Assembly: GCF_900129635.1 (NCBI RefSeq)
Contig: NZ_FSRB01000001.1
Coordinates: 4,193,501 to 4,257,500 of the forward strand
From: Singulisphaera sp. GP187
GTDB taxonomy: Bacteria > Planctomycetota > Planctomycetia > Isosphaerales > Isosphaeraceae
DNA: 64,000 nt
Direction: 5' to 3'
This document shows positions 25,774-34,462 of this stretch, piece by piece. A program made the translations under genes and the position numbers. How positions within the stretch are numbered: the first letter of the stretch is position 1; every line of letters begins with the position of its first letter. The notes beneath the pieces were generated by a model that ran no database searches, was not told the DNA's origin, and saw nothing but the letters and a program-made list of their open reading frames with translations.

Positions 25774-28700
25774 ATGCATGCTTCGGCCCCCCCCGTCCGG
25801 TCCCGCTTCAGGCAGCGGCGGACCGCCCATTCCCAGCGAGCCCTTCTGACCCGCCTGGAATCCCTGGAAGAACGCACGCTCCTCTCCGTGGCCGAGATCG
25901 GCCCGGTCGGCCTGCTGTCAGCTAACAATCCTGGCCTAGGCGCGGGCGACGGCATCCCCGCTGACCCCGCGACGATTCTCTGGCAGGGCGAACAGCGGCC
26001 CGTCGTCCCCGGCCGGTGGATCGTCGCCATGGACAGTCTGCGAGGCACCGCCGCGACCCAGTTGGCCACCGGAGACCGACTGCTCAAGCAGCGCAGCTTC
26101 GGCCCGGCCATGACGGCGGTGCGCGGCCTGGGCGGACGCGGGTCGATGCTCGCCGAAACGGCGCCCGGAGTGACCTACGACGCCGTGAAAGCCTCGCTGG
26201 CGGGACTCCCCGGTTTTCGCTACGTCGAGCCCGACTTCATCGTCAGCGTCAATTCGACCACGCCCAACGACCCCAACTTCTCCACCCTTTACGGGCTCGA
26301 CAACACCGCGCAGGCCGGCGGCGTGCAGGACGCCGATATCGATGCCCCGGAGGCGTGGGACCTGACCACCGGCAGCAGTCGCGTCGTCGTCGGCGTGATC
26401 GACAGCGGCGTCGACTACAATCACCCCGACCTGGCCGCCAACATGTGGAGGAACCCGGGGGAGATCCCCGGTGATGGGATCGACAACGACGGCAACGGCT
26501 ACAAGGACGACGTCTACGGCTACGACTTCATCAATGGCGACGGCGACCCGATGGACGATTACGGCCACGGCACGCACGTCGCCGGGACCCTCGGCGCGGT
26601 CGGCAACAACGGGGTGGGCGTGACGGGTGTCAACTGGCAGTCGCGGATCATGGCGCTGAAGTTCCTGGGCGCAGATGGGACCGGGCCGATCTCGGCCGCC
26701 ATCTCGGCCCTCAATTATGCCACGATGATGCGGAACTCCTACGGCGTGAACATCCGGCTGACCAACAATAGCTGGGGCGGGGGCGCGTTCTCGCAGGCAA
26801 TGAGCGACGCAATCGCGGCCAGCGGCAACGCGGGCATGCTGTTCGTCGTCGCGGCCGGCAATAATTCCGCCAACAGTGATTACTCGACGACCTATCCGGC
26901 GAGCTACAACCTCCCCAACATCATCGTGGTCGCCGCCACCGACCAGAGCGACGCGCTCGCCTCGTTCTCGAACTACGGGGCGACGACGGTCGACCTGGCT
27001 GCCCCGGGCGTGGGAATCCTGAGCACCACTCCCAACAACACGTACAGCGTCCTCAGTGGCACCTCGATGGCCGCGCCGCTCGTGAGCGGGGTCGCCGCCC
27101 TGGCCTGGAGCCTCGACACCAACGCAACCTATCAGAAGGTTCGTGACGCGCTGTTCGCCGGCGTGGACCCGGTGCCCGGACTCCACGGCGTCACGGCGAC
27201 CGGGGGCCGGCTCAACGCTTGGAACACGCTCAACGTCATCCTCGGCGATGTGGGCGATACCCTCAGCGCGGCCCGAGGGACCAAGATCGTAGCCCCCGGC
27301 GACCGCTTCGCCATCCCGACCAGCACCATCGGCGACGGGCCCTTTGCCAGCCTCGACGTGGACCTCTACCAGTTGAACGCATCGGCCGGCAGCACGCTGA
27401 CGGCCGTGACCAGCCTGCCGACCGGAGGCGTCGCGATGGACACCGTCCTGCGACTCTTCGACGCCTCGGGCACTCCGCTGGCCATGAACGACGACTTCGC
27501 CGGCTACTACTCCCGGCTTGACTATACCTTCACGGCGGCCGGCACCTACTACGTCGGCGTCTCCGCCTTCGGAAACGCGAACTATCTCCCGACCAGCGGC
27601 AGCTTCGCCACGCCCGCCAGCTCGGGCACTTACGGCCTCGACCTCAGCCTGGACATCGGCGACACGCGGCAAACCGCAATGACCACCGGGCTCGGGACCG
27701 GCGGCCACTACGTTCAGCCCAACGGCGCGATCGGCGACGGCCCCTTCGGCGCCGCGGACGTGGACGTCTACCAGTTCACCGCGGCCGCCGGGACCACCTT
27801 CACGGCCGTGTCATCTCAGCCGTCCGGCGGCGCCGCGATGGACATCGTCCTGCGACTGTTCGACGGGGCCGGCAATCCGCTGGCCCTCAGCGATAGCCCC
27901 TCCACATGGAACTCACGACTCTCGTATCGCTTCAGCACCGCGGCCACGTATTACCTCGGAGTCTCCGGGGCCGGAAACACGGCCTACAACGCCAACAGCG
28001 CCGGCGGCGGCACCCCCGGCAGCCGGGGTGACTACCGCGTCGAGATGACCCTGGACGCTAACTCTCCCGCGGAGTTCGAGCTCAGTGGGCTTCTGGCAAA
28101 TAACGCCGCGGGGGCGGACGGCTTCGTCGTCACCGGGACAGGCGACGATTCGGAGCTCAGAGGCCCCTCGCTGTACCGGCCGCTCGGCGACATCAATGGG
28201 GACGGCTATGACGACATGCTGCTCGGTGCTCCCGGAGACACCGGCCCGACGAGTATGACGGCCGGCGCAGTCTTTCTGATCTTCGGCCGGCCGGGCGGAT
28301 ATCCCGCGGAGTTGAGCCTGGAAGCACTCGACGGCCGGAGCGGCTACCGAATCAACGGGATCGCACTGGGGGACCGCACGGGCATCTCCGGCGGTGGCGC
28401 CGGCGACATCAATCACGACGGCATCCCCGACCTCGTCATCGGCGCGAGCGGGGCATCGCCTTCCAGCGACCGCACCAACGCCGGCCAGTCCTATGTGCTC
28501 TTCGGTGGCCTGGCGAACCTGGACGCGCTCGACCGCGCCGACGGGATCCAGGACGGCCAGATCCAACTTGCAAAACTTGACGGCACCCACGGCTTCGCGA
28601 TCAACGGAATCGCCGCGTACCATCAGGCGGGAAGTGTCACGGGCGCGGGTGACCTCAACCACGACGGTTTCGACGACCTGGTGATCGGCGCCCTCGGGGT

Positions 28701-31569
28701 CGGGAGCTCCGGCGCCGCTTACGTGGTCTTCGGCCGGAACACCCCCCTCGGCGCGTCCTTCCCGGCCACTCTGGAGTTGGCCACGCTGAACGGCTCCAAC
28801 GGGTTCACGATCGCCGCCTCGGGCACGAGCGACACGCTGGGCATCGCCCTGAGCGGTGCCGGCGACGTCAATGGAGACGGCATCGCCGACCTCATCCTGG
28901 GCGGCTCCACCGCGGACCCGGCCGGCCGCACCGATGCCGGCCAGGCCTACGTGCTCTTCGGCCGCTCGAGCTTCCCCGCCATCGTCAACCTCGCCACGCT
29001 CAACGGCGGCAACGGCTTCACGATCAACGGAAACGCCGCGGCCGACAACCTCGGAATCTCGGTGGCCGGGGTCGGTGACGTCAACGGCGACGGTGTCGAC
29101 GACGTCCTGATCGGGGCTCACGGCGTCGACGCTCCCGGGAAGCCCAATGCCGGCGCAGCCTATCTCCTCTTCGGCAAGCGGACGGCGACGGCCGGCGGCT
29201 TCCCGGCCATTATTGAGGTCACCACGTTCAATGGCTCCACCGGCGTATTGTTTCAGGGGGCCGCGGCCAACGATTACGGCGGCTACTCCGTCAGTGGAGC
29301 CGGAGACGTCAACGGCGATGGTTACAAGGACATTTTGATTGGTGCGATCTACGCCGATCCCCACAACATCAAGAGCGCCGGTCAAGCTTCTCTGGTTTAT
29401 GGCGGCCGGGGCTTCGGGGCGCGTTTCGAGCTTGCCGGCCTGCTCGCCGCCAGCGGTGGCGACGGCTCGAACGGGTTCGCGCTCAATGGGTTCGCGGTGG
29501 GAGGGCAAGCATACGCGGCCTCCGGGATCGGCGATCTCAACCACGACGGCTTCGCCGACCTGCGTGTCTCGTCGCCCTACGTCGACGCCAACGGCCTGAT
29601 CGCCCCCGGCCAGGTTTACGTCGTCTTCGGCAAGCCGACGGCACCCGGGATCCGCGTGCTCCCCCCTTCCGGCCTGGTCACCACCGAGGCCGGTGGCACG
29701 GCCCGGTTCAGCCTGGTTCTCACCACAAAGCCGACCGCCAACGTCACGATCGCCGTGAGCACCAGCGACGCGAGCGAGGGCGTCGTCAGCGTTTCGTCGT
29801 TGACGTTCACTCCCACCAACTGGAATCAACCGCAGTCGGTCACGGTCACGGGGGTGAACGACACGTTCAGCGACGGCGATCTCGCCTACCTCATTCTGCT
29901 GGGCGCGGGGTCAAGCCAAGATGCCGCCTACAACGGGCTCGCCCCGGTGAACGTGTCCGTCATCAATCTCGACAACGACCTGGTCACGACGACCTTCACC
30001 AAGGTTGAGAATCAGAACATCCCGGACCAAGGCACCCTCACCTCGAGCCTGAACGTTGCGGCGACCGGCCGGATCCTCGACCTCGACGTTCGGGTGAACA
30101 TCAATCATTCCTGGGATGAAGATCTCGACGTCACTTTGATCGCCCCGGACGGCACGCGGGTCGAGCTGTTCACCGACGTCGGCCTTGATGGGAGCAATTT
30201 CACCAACACCGTGCTCGATGACGAGTCCGCGACGCCGATCACTTCAGGCATCGCTCCGTTCACGGGCACGTACCGGCCCGAAGGAAACCTGACGGCACTC
30301 GAGGGCAAAAATCTCGCCGGGACCTGGAAGCTCGAGGTCAATGATGATGAGTACTTCTTCACAGGAGAGCTGCTTGATTGGTCGATCACGGCCCGATCCA
30401 CGTCCGCGGCCTTGCGCCCCCAGGCCGTCGTCACCCCGACCTCGGGGCTGGTCACGACCGAAGCCGGCGGCAAGGCTAGCTTCACGGTCCGGCTCGACAA
30501 TGCGCCGCGCTCGAACGTCACCATTCCCGTCGCCACGAGTGATGCGACCGAGGGCCGAACCTCGACCTCGGTCCTGACCTTCACACCCGCCAACTGGAAC
30601 GTCGCCCAGACCGTCACGGTCACGGGCGTCGACGACGCGATTGCCGATGGGAACGTCGGTTATACGATCGTGCTCGGCCCGGCCGTCAGTGCCGACCCTG
30701 ATTTCGACGGAATCAATCCGGCCGACGTCACGGTCACCAACACCGATAACGACTTCGTCACGGCCACATTCACCAAAACGGCCAACCTGGCCATCCCGAA
30801 CCTGGCCAAGCGGACCTCGGTCCTGACCGTCTCGGCCGCCGGCACGATCCTGGACCTTGATGTGAAGGTCAACTTCAGTCATACCAATGACACGGACCTC
30901 GACGTCTTCCTGATCGCTCCCGACAACACCCGCGTCGAGCTCTTCACCGACGTCGGGGGAAGTGGCGACCATTTCACGAACACAATCCTCAGCGACGAGG
31001 CCACAACCTCGATCACGGCAGGTTCCGCCCCGTTCACGGGCACGTTCCGGCCCGAAGGGAACCTCACGCTGCTCGAGGGCAAAAGCCTCGCCGGGACCTG
31101 GACCCTCGAAGTCACCGATGACGCCGGTGGCAGCGCGGGCACACTCTTGAACTGGTCGCTGATCGTGCGTTACGCGGCGGCAGCCCAGAGCGCAACGGTT
31201 GCGGCGACCCACGAGCCGGCTCCGACGGTCGCGGGGGCAGCGGCAGGGCAAGTCATCACCGCAGACGCGACGCGCCGGGGGACGAAGGCGGAAGGGCGGA
31301 CTGACCTGTTGAGCGTCGCCTTGCAAGAACTGAACCACTGGCTCGGCCGCGACTTGGAGACCACCGACCTCGTGGCCTCGCCGCTCCAGCCAGGAACCGA
31401 AGCGCGTTCAGAGTCACCGGCCGGGACCGCTTACGCATCGTACCTCGTTGATGGAGACGCGCTGAGCGAACTGGCCGGGAGCCTGCTCGCCTCGCGCCGC
31501 GGACGACAGCGTACCCGACCTGCGCAGCTCAGCCTAAGCCGTTGGTCTCGGTTTTCTTCGATTTTCTGA
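25774..31569 (+). CDS. Giant secreted LEPR-XLL subtilisin-like (S8) protease with PPC, FG-GAP and P domains
   Basis: About 1931 aa from the ATG at 25774 (GGAGA, 6 nt spacing); an ATG at 25732 is also possible. LEPR-XLL signal RLESLEERTLLS near residue 35; propeptide; S8 domain with Asp210 (VIDSGVDYNHPD), His265 (YGHGTHVAGT), Asn in NNSWGGG and Ser431 (SGTSMAAPLVSG). Then two pre-peptidase C-terminal domains (DVDLYQLNA, DVDVYQFTA), seven or so FG-GAP repeats (GDINGDGYDDMLLGAP type), and two tandem pairs of a Calx-beta-like module (TEAGGTARFSLVL) with a proprotein-convertase P domain (DLDVRVNINHSWDEDLDVTL). It is a calcium-dependent extracellular protease by inference. The last dozen codons and the stop lie in repeat family A. 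Confidence 0.88.
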   Translation: MHASAPPVRSRFRQRRTAHSQRALLTRLESLEERTLLSVAEIGPVGLLSANNPGLGAGDGIPADPATILWQGEQRPVVPGRWIVAMDSLRGTAATQLATGDRLLKQRSFGPAMTAVRGLGGRGSMLAETAPGVTYDAVKASLAGLPGFRYVEPDFIVSVNSTTPNDPNFSTLYGLDNTAQAGGVQDADIDAPEAWDLTTGSSRVVVGVIDSGVDYNHPDLAANMWRNPGEIPGDGIDNDGNGYKDDVYGYDFINGDGDPMDDYGHGTHVAGTLGAVGNNGVGVTGVNWQSRIMALKFLGADGTGPISAAISALNYATMMRNSYGVNIRLTNNSWGGGAFSQAMSDAIAASGNAGMLFVVAAGNNSANSDYSTTYPASYNLPNIIVVAATDQSDALASFSNYGATTVDLAAPGVGILSTTPNNTYSVLSGTSMAAPLVSGVAALAWSLDTNATYQKVRDALFAGVDPVPGLHGVTATGGRLNAWNTLNVILGDVGDTLSAARGTKIVAPGDRFAIPTSTIGDGPFASLDVDLYQLNASAGSTLTAVTSLPTGGVAMDTVLRLFDASGTPLAMNDDFAGYYSRLDYTFTAAGTYYVGVSAFGNANYLPTSGSFATPASSGTYGLDLSLDIGDTRQTAMTTGLGTGGHYVQPNGAIGDGPFGAADVDVYQFTAAAGTTFTAVSSQPSGGAAMDIVLRLFDGAGNPLALSDSPSTWNSRLSYRFSTAATYYLGVSGAGNTAYNANSAGGGTPGSRGDYRVEMTLDANSPAEFELSGLLANNAAGADGFVVTGTGDDSELRGPSLYRPLGDINGDGYDDMLLGAPGDTGPTSMTAGAVFLIFGRPGGYPAELSLEALDGRSGYRINGIALGDRTGISGGGAGDINHDGIPDLVIGASGASPSSDRTNAGQSYVLFGGLANLDALDRADGIQDGQIQLAKLDGTHGFAINGIAAYHQAGSVTGAGDLNHDGFDDLVIGALGVGSSGAAYVVFGRNTPLGASFPATLELATLNGSNGFTIAASGTSDTLGIALSGAGDVNGDGIADLILGGSTADPAGRTDAGQAYVLFGRSSFPAIVNLATLNGGNGFTINGNAAADNLGISVAGVGDVNGDGVDDVLIGAHGVDAPGKPNAGAAYLLFGKRTATAGGFPAIIEVTTFNGSTGVLFQGAAANDYGGYSVSGAGDVNGDGYKDILIGAIYADPHNIKSAGQASLVYGGRGFGARFELAGLLAASGGDGSNGFALNGFAVGGQAYAASGIGDLNHDGFADLRVSSPYVDANGLIAPGQVYVVFGKPTAPGIRVLPPSGLVTTEAGGTARFSLVLTTKPTANVTIAVSTSDASEGVVSVSSLTFTPTNWNQPQSVTVTGVNDTFSDGDLAYLILLGAGSSQDAAYNGLAPVNVSVINLDNDLVTTTFTKVENQNIPDQGTLTSSLNVAATGRILDLDVRVNINHSWDEDLDVTLIAPDGTRVELFTDVGLDGSNFTNTVLDDESATPITSGIAPFTGTYRPEGNLTALEGKNLAGTWKLEVNDDEYFFTGELLDWSITARSTSAALRPQAVVTPTSGLVTTEAGGKASFTVRLDNAPRSNVTIPVATSDATEGRTSTSVLTFTPANWNVAQTVTVTGVDDAIADGNVGYTIVLGPAVSADPDFDGINPADVTVTNTDNDFVTATFTKTANLAIPNLAKRTSVLTVSAAGTILDLDVKVNFSHTNDTDLDVFLIAPDNTRVELFTDVGGSGDHFTNTILSDEATTSITAGSAPFTGTFRPEGNLTLLEGKSLAGTWTLEVTDDAGGSAGTLLNWSLIVRYAAAAQSATVAATHEPAPTVAGAAAGQVITADATRRGTKAEGRTDLLSVALQELNHWLGRDLETTDLVASPLQPGTEARSESPAGTAYASYLVDGDALSELAGSLLASRRGRQRTRPAQLSLSRWSRFSSIF

Positions 31570-31721
31570 TGGGCGAACGCGGTGATGCAATCGCCGTTGG
31601 GTGCCACGGATTGTACCCAACCCGTGAACGATCGCCTGGGTTTTTGGCTCACGGGTTGGGTACAACCCGTGGCACCCAGGGTTTGCACATAATTCAATAC
31701 AAAGAAAGACCATGTCCACGC
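31541..31721. repeat. Dispersed repeat family A (copy 2)
   Basis: Matches 10013-10197 over its whole length, from AAGCCGTTGGTCTCGG on the left to TTTGCACATAATTCAAT on the right. The central palindrome is TTGGGTGCCACGGATTGTAC paired with its complement across a GGTTTTTGG loop. Its left end overlaps the 3' end of the subtilase gene, so the protein's final residues and stop codon are encoded by the element. Confidence 0.75.
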
Positions 31722-31821
31722 GATTAGAGGTGCCTCTCCGAAGCAACTCTTGTGAGTCAGGAAACGAATCCAGGCGGCGATGACCTTCGGGGCGTGCTCG
31801 CGGGGCTCGCCCCGGGGCCGA

Positions 31822-32733
31822 TCAACGCCTCGTCTCGATCTCGTACCTGAGCTTGAGATAGAGTGTGAACTGGACGACGGGCTCCAGCACGACGGGGTCG
31901 ATAACACGGTCGAAGCCGTCGGCGTTGAGTGGGTTGAAGTAAAACGTCCGGCTCTTACGGAGGGATTGAACGGTCATCCGCGCGCGGTCCGGGCCGCCCG
32001 AGACGGCCTCGGACTCGCCGGCGGTGTAGGAGTCGTACATCTCGGACGGGAAGTAGGTGGACGACCGCTCGGCGTAGACCTGAGGCACAGCGCGGAGCTT
32101 GATGCCGAGGAGGCGTTCGTGGCGGGCGGCCTTGGCCTTGACGACGGCCGCCGCCACCTCGGCCAGCCGTTCCTGGATCGGAGCGAGGTCGGTGACGACA
32201 TAGTCGACCTTGATCAGGTCGTAGACCTTCGCCCGGCTCGCGGCGACGACGAGCCGGTCGATGAGCGTCTTGTCGCGGTAGCGAATGGCAACGGTCTTCT
32301 TCAACTCGAAACCGACGAGTTGCTCGCGGGCGAGGTTCCCCTCGACCTTGTAGCCGTAGACCTTCGTCTGAGCGGTGAAGTCGACGAAGAGGGCGTCGAG
32401 GCCGATGCCGAGCGGCTTGAGCGCCTCGGTGAACGCGGCGATGGTCGCGTCCATCCGCGTCTGACAGGCCTCAACGGTCTCGGCCTCCTCGGCGACACCG
32501 AAGGTGGCGACAAACTCATCGGCCCTGACGTTCATCAGGACGCTCGCGTCGACGAACATCGCCGTGTCCGTCGGCGGCATCTCCTCGCGAGTCAACTGCC
32601 GCTTCGCCCGCTCGTTCTGGTCCGCCCGCGCCCGGCCGGCCGCCTGACCGTAGCCGACGTTGCCGCCGACTTGCCCCACTCCGGCGCGGGCGGTGAGGGT
32701 GAGGATCAAGAGCGTTGTCATCGCAAACCGCAT
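31822..32733 (-). CDS. Secreted SIMPL (DUF541) domain protein
   Basis: 303 aa from the ATG at 32733, with GGAGG about 8-10 nt upstream; longer frames lack a signal. The N-terminus MRFAMTTLLILTLTARAGV is a signal peptide. The body resembles the SIMPL/DUF541 fold: ASVLMNVRADEFVATFGV, a TxxxACQTRMDATIAAFTEAL helix, VYGYKVEGNL, and the YDLIKVDYVVTD and KAKAARHERLLGIKL strands. In other bacteria SIMPL proteins are periplasmic or outer-membrane associated and sometimes linked to oxidative stress; no precise activity is known. It is 128 nt downstream of a small membrane-protein gene on the same strand. Confidence 0.7.
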   Translation of the reverse strand: MRFAMTTLLILTLTARAGVGQVGGNVGYGQAAGRARADQNERAKRQLTREEMPPTDTAMFVDASVLMNVRADEFVATFGVAEEAETVEACQTRMDATIAAFTEALKPLGIGLDALFVDFTAQTKVYGYKVEGNLAREQLVGFELKKTVAIRYRDKTLIDRLVVAASRAKVYDLIKVDYVVTDLAPIQERLAEVAAAVVKAKAARHERLLGIKLRAVPQVYAERSSTYFPSEMYDSYTAGESEAVSGGPDRARMTVQSLRKSRTFYFNPLNADGFDRVIDPVVLEPVVQFTLYLKLRYEIETRR

Positions 32734-32861
32734 GGCGAGGTCCTCCGCGTAGAAGTGGGATCGAGACCGACCATCATCGCGGAACAGCCCGAAGGAGAGA
32801 AGCAGGCGGAGCGACGACTCCCACGAGACGGCCCCATGGAATTCCCCAGTTCCCCCCTGAT

Positions 32862-33437
32862 TCAGTCGGTCGGACCGGGGTTTCCGACCGGCCCCGGGTG
32901 GACCGCCCGAGGGTAAAGCTTGGGCCCCCAACCGAGTGCCTTCAGTCCCAGCAACGCCGTGGCCACGGTGAGGAACCAGTACGGTATCACCAGCGCGATG
33001 TAGGGGCTTTGCACGTAGTCTCCGTCGTGATACGGAAAGGGCAGCAGCGCGAAGACGAATCCGAGGAAGCCCAAGACAAAGCTGTGGCGATCATGATAGC
33101 CGCCGTTGCCGAGATAAGGCTGTCGCATGAACGTGATGATCGCCGGCCTCCGCCCCTCAGCCCGCATGATCATAAAATGGAGTGTGCCGCTGTCTGACAA
33201 CACCTGACCGAGAACGCCCGCTCCCAGAAAGCCGGGAACGACCTCCTCACCGGCGACCTGGTGCCAATTGTAGGACGATTTCCAAAGACCAATCCACATC
33301 AAGGTCAGTCCAAGCGCAATCGCCACCTTGACCCGCGTCCACGTGACGCTTTGCTTGAGACGATGCAGCCCTCGACAACTCGCCAGGGCCGCTCGGCAGA
33401 GGTTCGGAAAGTGCCGTCGAAGCGTGGAGTCTTCCAT
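32862..33437 (-). CDS. Hypothetical small membrane protein
   Basis: 191 aa from the ATG at 33437, set by GGAGG at 8 nt spacing. I see three hydrophobic segments: about residues 37-53 (VKVAIALGLTLMWIGLW), 120-140 (HSFVLGFLGFVFALLPF) and 148-170 (YIALVIPYWFLTVATALLGL). The C-terminal pair with a short cytoplasmic tail is a layout seen in many uncharacterised planctomycete proteins. No catalytic motif is visible. Confidence 0.6.
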   Translation of the reverse strand: MEDSTLRRHFPNLCRAALASCRGLHRLKQSVTWTRVKVAIALGLTLMWIGLWKSSYNWHQVAGEEVVPGFLGAGVLGQVLSDSGTLHFMIMRAEGRRPAIITFMRQPYLGNGGYHDRHSFVLGFLGFVFALLPFPYHDGDYVQSPYIALVIPYWFLTVATALLGLKALGWGPKLYPRAVHPGPVGNPGPTD

Positions 33438-33677
33438 CTTTACTTCCTCCAAACTTCATTCTCGGGAATTCAGTCGAGAGTGACCAGATTGGTGCGTACT
33501 GACAGAGCAAACCACGCCCCCTGTCCATCGCTTGGCGACACCAATATTCAGGTCACGGACATTCGATCGCGGCGCTCGAATAGCCCAGCCTATGGGGGCC
33601 TACCTCCTCACGGCGGCGGAGGTCCGGACGAGGCCGTTCCTGTTTTTCTGCAAGACTGCCACGTCTCAACCCCTCCC

Positions 33678-33816
33678 GAGGTATTGTCAATCTTCGACGG
33701 GCCGGCAAAAAGGCCATCTTCGCACCGCTCAATGGAAGAAACCCCCGAGAAATCCAGCAGGTGCACTCTCTGATTTCGGACTTTTTGCCGGCCCGTCGAC
33801 TTTCGACAATACCTCC
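33678..33816. mobile_element. MITE-like element with 35-bp terminal inverted repeats
   Basis: 139 bp. The left end GAGGTATTGTC and then CGACGGGCCGGCAAAAAG is repeated inverted at the right end (CTTTTTGCCGGCCCGTCG, GACAATACCTC), with about 5 mismatches in between. The interior has no coding capacity. Both flanks are C-rich (CCC), so a short duplication is possible but not provable. Confidence 0.6.
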
Positions 33817-33963
33817 CCATTTCTGCCTCTTCGCCTGTCACCATTGCACGACCCCAGCCGGATCGTCTATTTCATGGGAGGGCCCCCAAGTTGCGATCTC
33901 CCCGAGAGACATACGAACAGGTCGAGGTTGCGCACCATTGCTGAGCTATGTGAAAGATCCCAT

Positions 33964-34063
33964 GATCACCGTATTTGATTGACTTTACTTAGTTGTCACG
34001 TTTTAATTAAAGCGATCGGTTTGCACTCTGGCTCTGCACCTGGACGCCTACGTCCGTCGAATG
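33964..34063 (+). repeat. 100-bp direct repeat, copy 1
   Basis: Begins GATCACCGTATTTGATTGAC and ends with CGCCTACGTCCGTCGAATG. It is about 90% identical to 34220-34320, with the same orientation and a start-to-start distance of 256 bp. Confidence 0.75.
33979..34007 (+). promoter_or_regulatory. Sigma70-like promoter in direct repeat copy 1
   Basis: TTGACT, a 17-nt spacer and TTTAAT give five of six consensus matches at each box with ideal spacing. It points toward the operon that starts at 34463. Confidence 0.45.
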
Positions 34064-34219
34064 GACGCAACGGCACAAAGATCGGCTCGCCACGTGGTGA
34101 GACCAGGTCACGAGAACCCTCAGTGAACGGATGACCACAAACTCCCAGGGGATCCATCAGAAGACTCCGTTGTACGCGATTTCCCACCTGCTTTCGAAAT
34201 GCCTATCCGCAGACTCCCT

Positions 34220-34320
34220 GATCACCGTATTTGATTGACTTCACTTAGTTATCACGTTTCAATAAAGTCGATTGGTTTGCACTCTGGCTCTACACCTGGA
34301 CGCCTACGTCCGTCGAATGA
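34220..34320 (+). repeat. 100-bp direct repeat, copy 2
   Basis: Second copy of the 33964-34063 unit, ending about 140 nt before the start of the metzincin-glucoamylase gene. The differences are scattered substitutions, which suggests an old duplication kept in this promoter region. Confidence 0.75.
34235..34263 (+). promoter_or_regulatory. Sigma70-like promoter in direct repeat copy 2
   Basis: TTGACT, a 17-nt spacer and TTCAAT; the -10 box is weaker than in copy 1. It would give a leader of about 195 nt for the operon starting at 34463. Confidence 0.4.
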
Positions 34321-34462
34321 AGGGCCAAGGCAACATCGGAACCCTTCACGTGTCGATACCAGTAGGGCCTCTCGGACGAGTGGAGCGGGGCAGCGTAGCG
34401 AGAGTCGACGTGGCCGCTCCCGGAACCTCGATCGATCCCGTAAGAATGCTCGAAAAGTTCGC

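Larger units (their letters stand above)
33438..34462. other. Long intergenic region upstream of the sugar-oxidation operon
   Basis: About 1 kb, with lower GC than the flanking genes. It holds a MITE-like element (33678-33816) and two 100-bp direct repeats (33964-34063, 34220-34320), each with a promoter-like -35/-10 pair. I find no credible gene. Confidence 0.55.

Noticed and set aside
27913..29829. A 638-codon minus-strand open frame
   Set aside because: Antisense to the FG-GAP repeats of the subtilase; low-complexity Val/Asp/Gly/Arg composition reflects the repeated coding strand.
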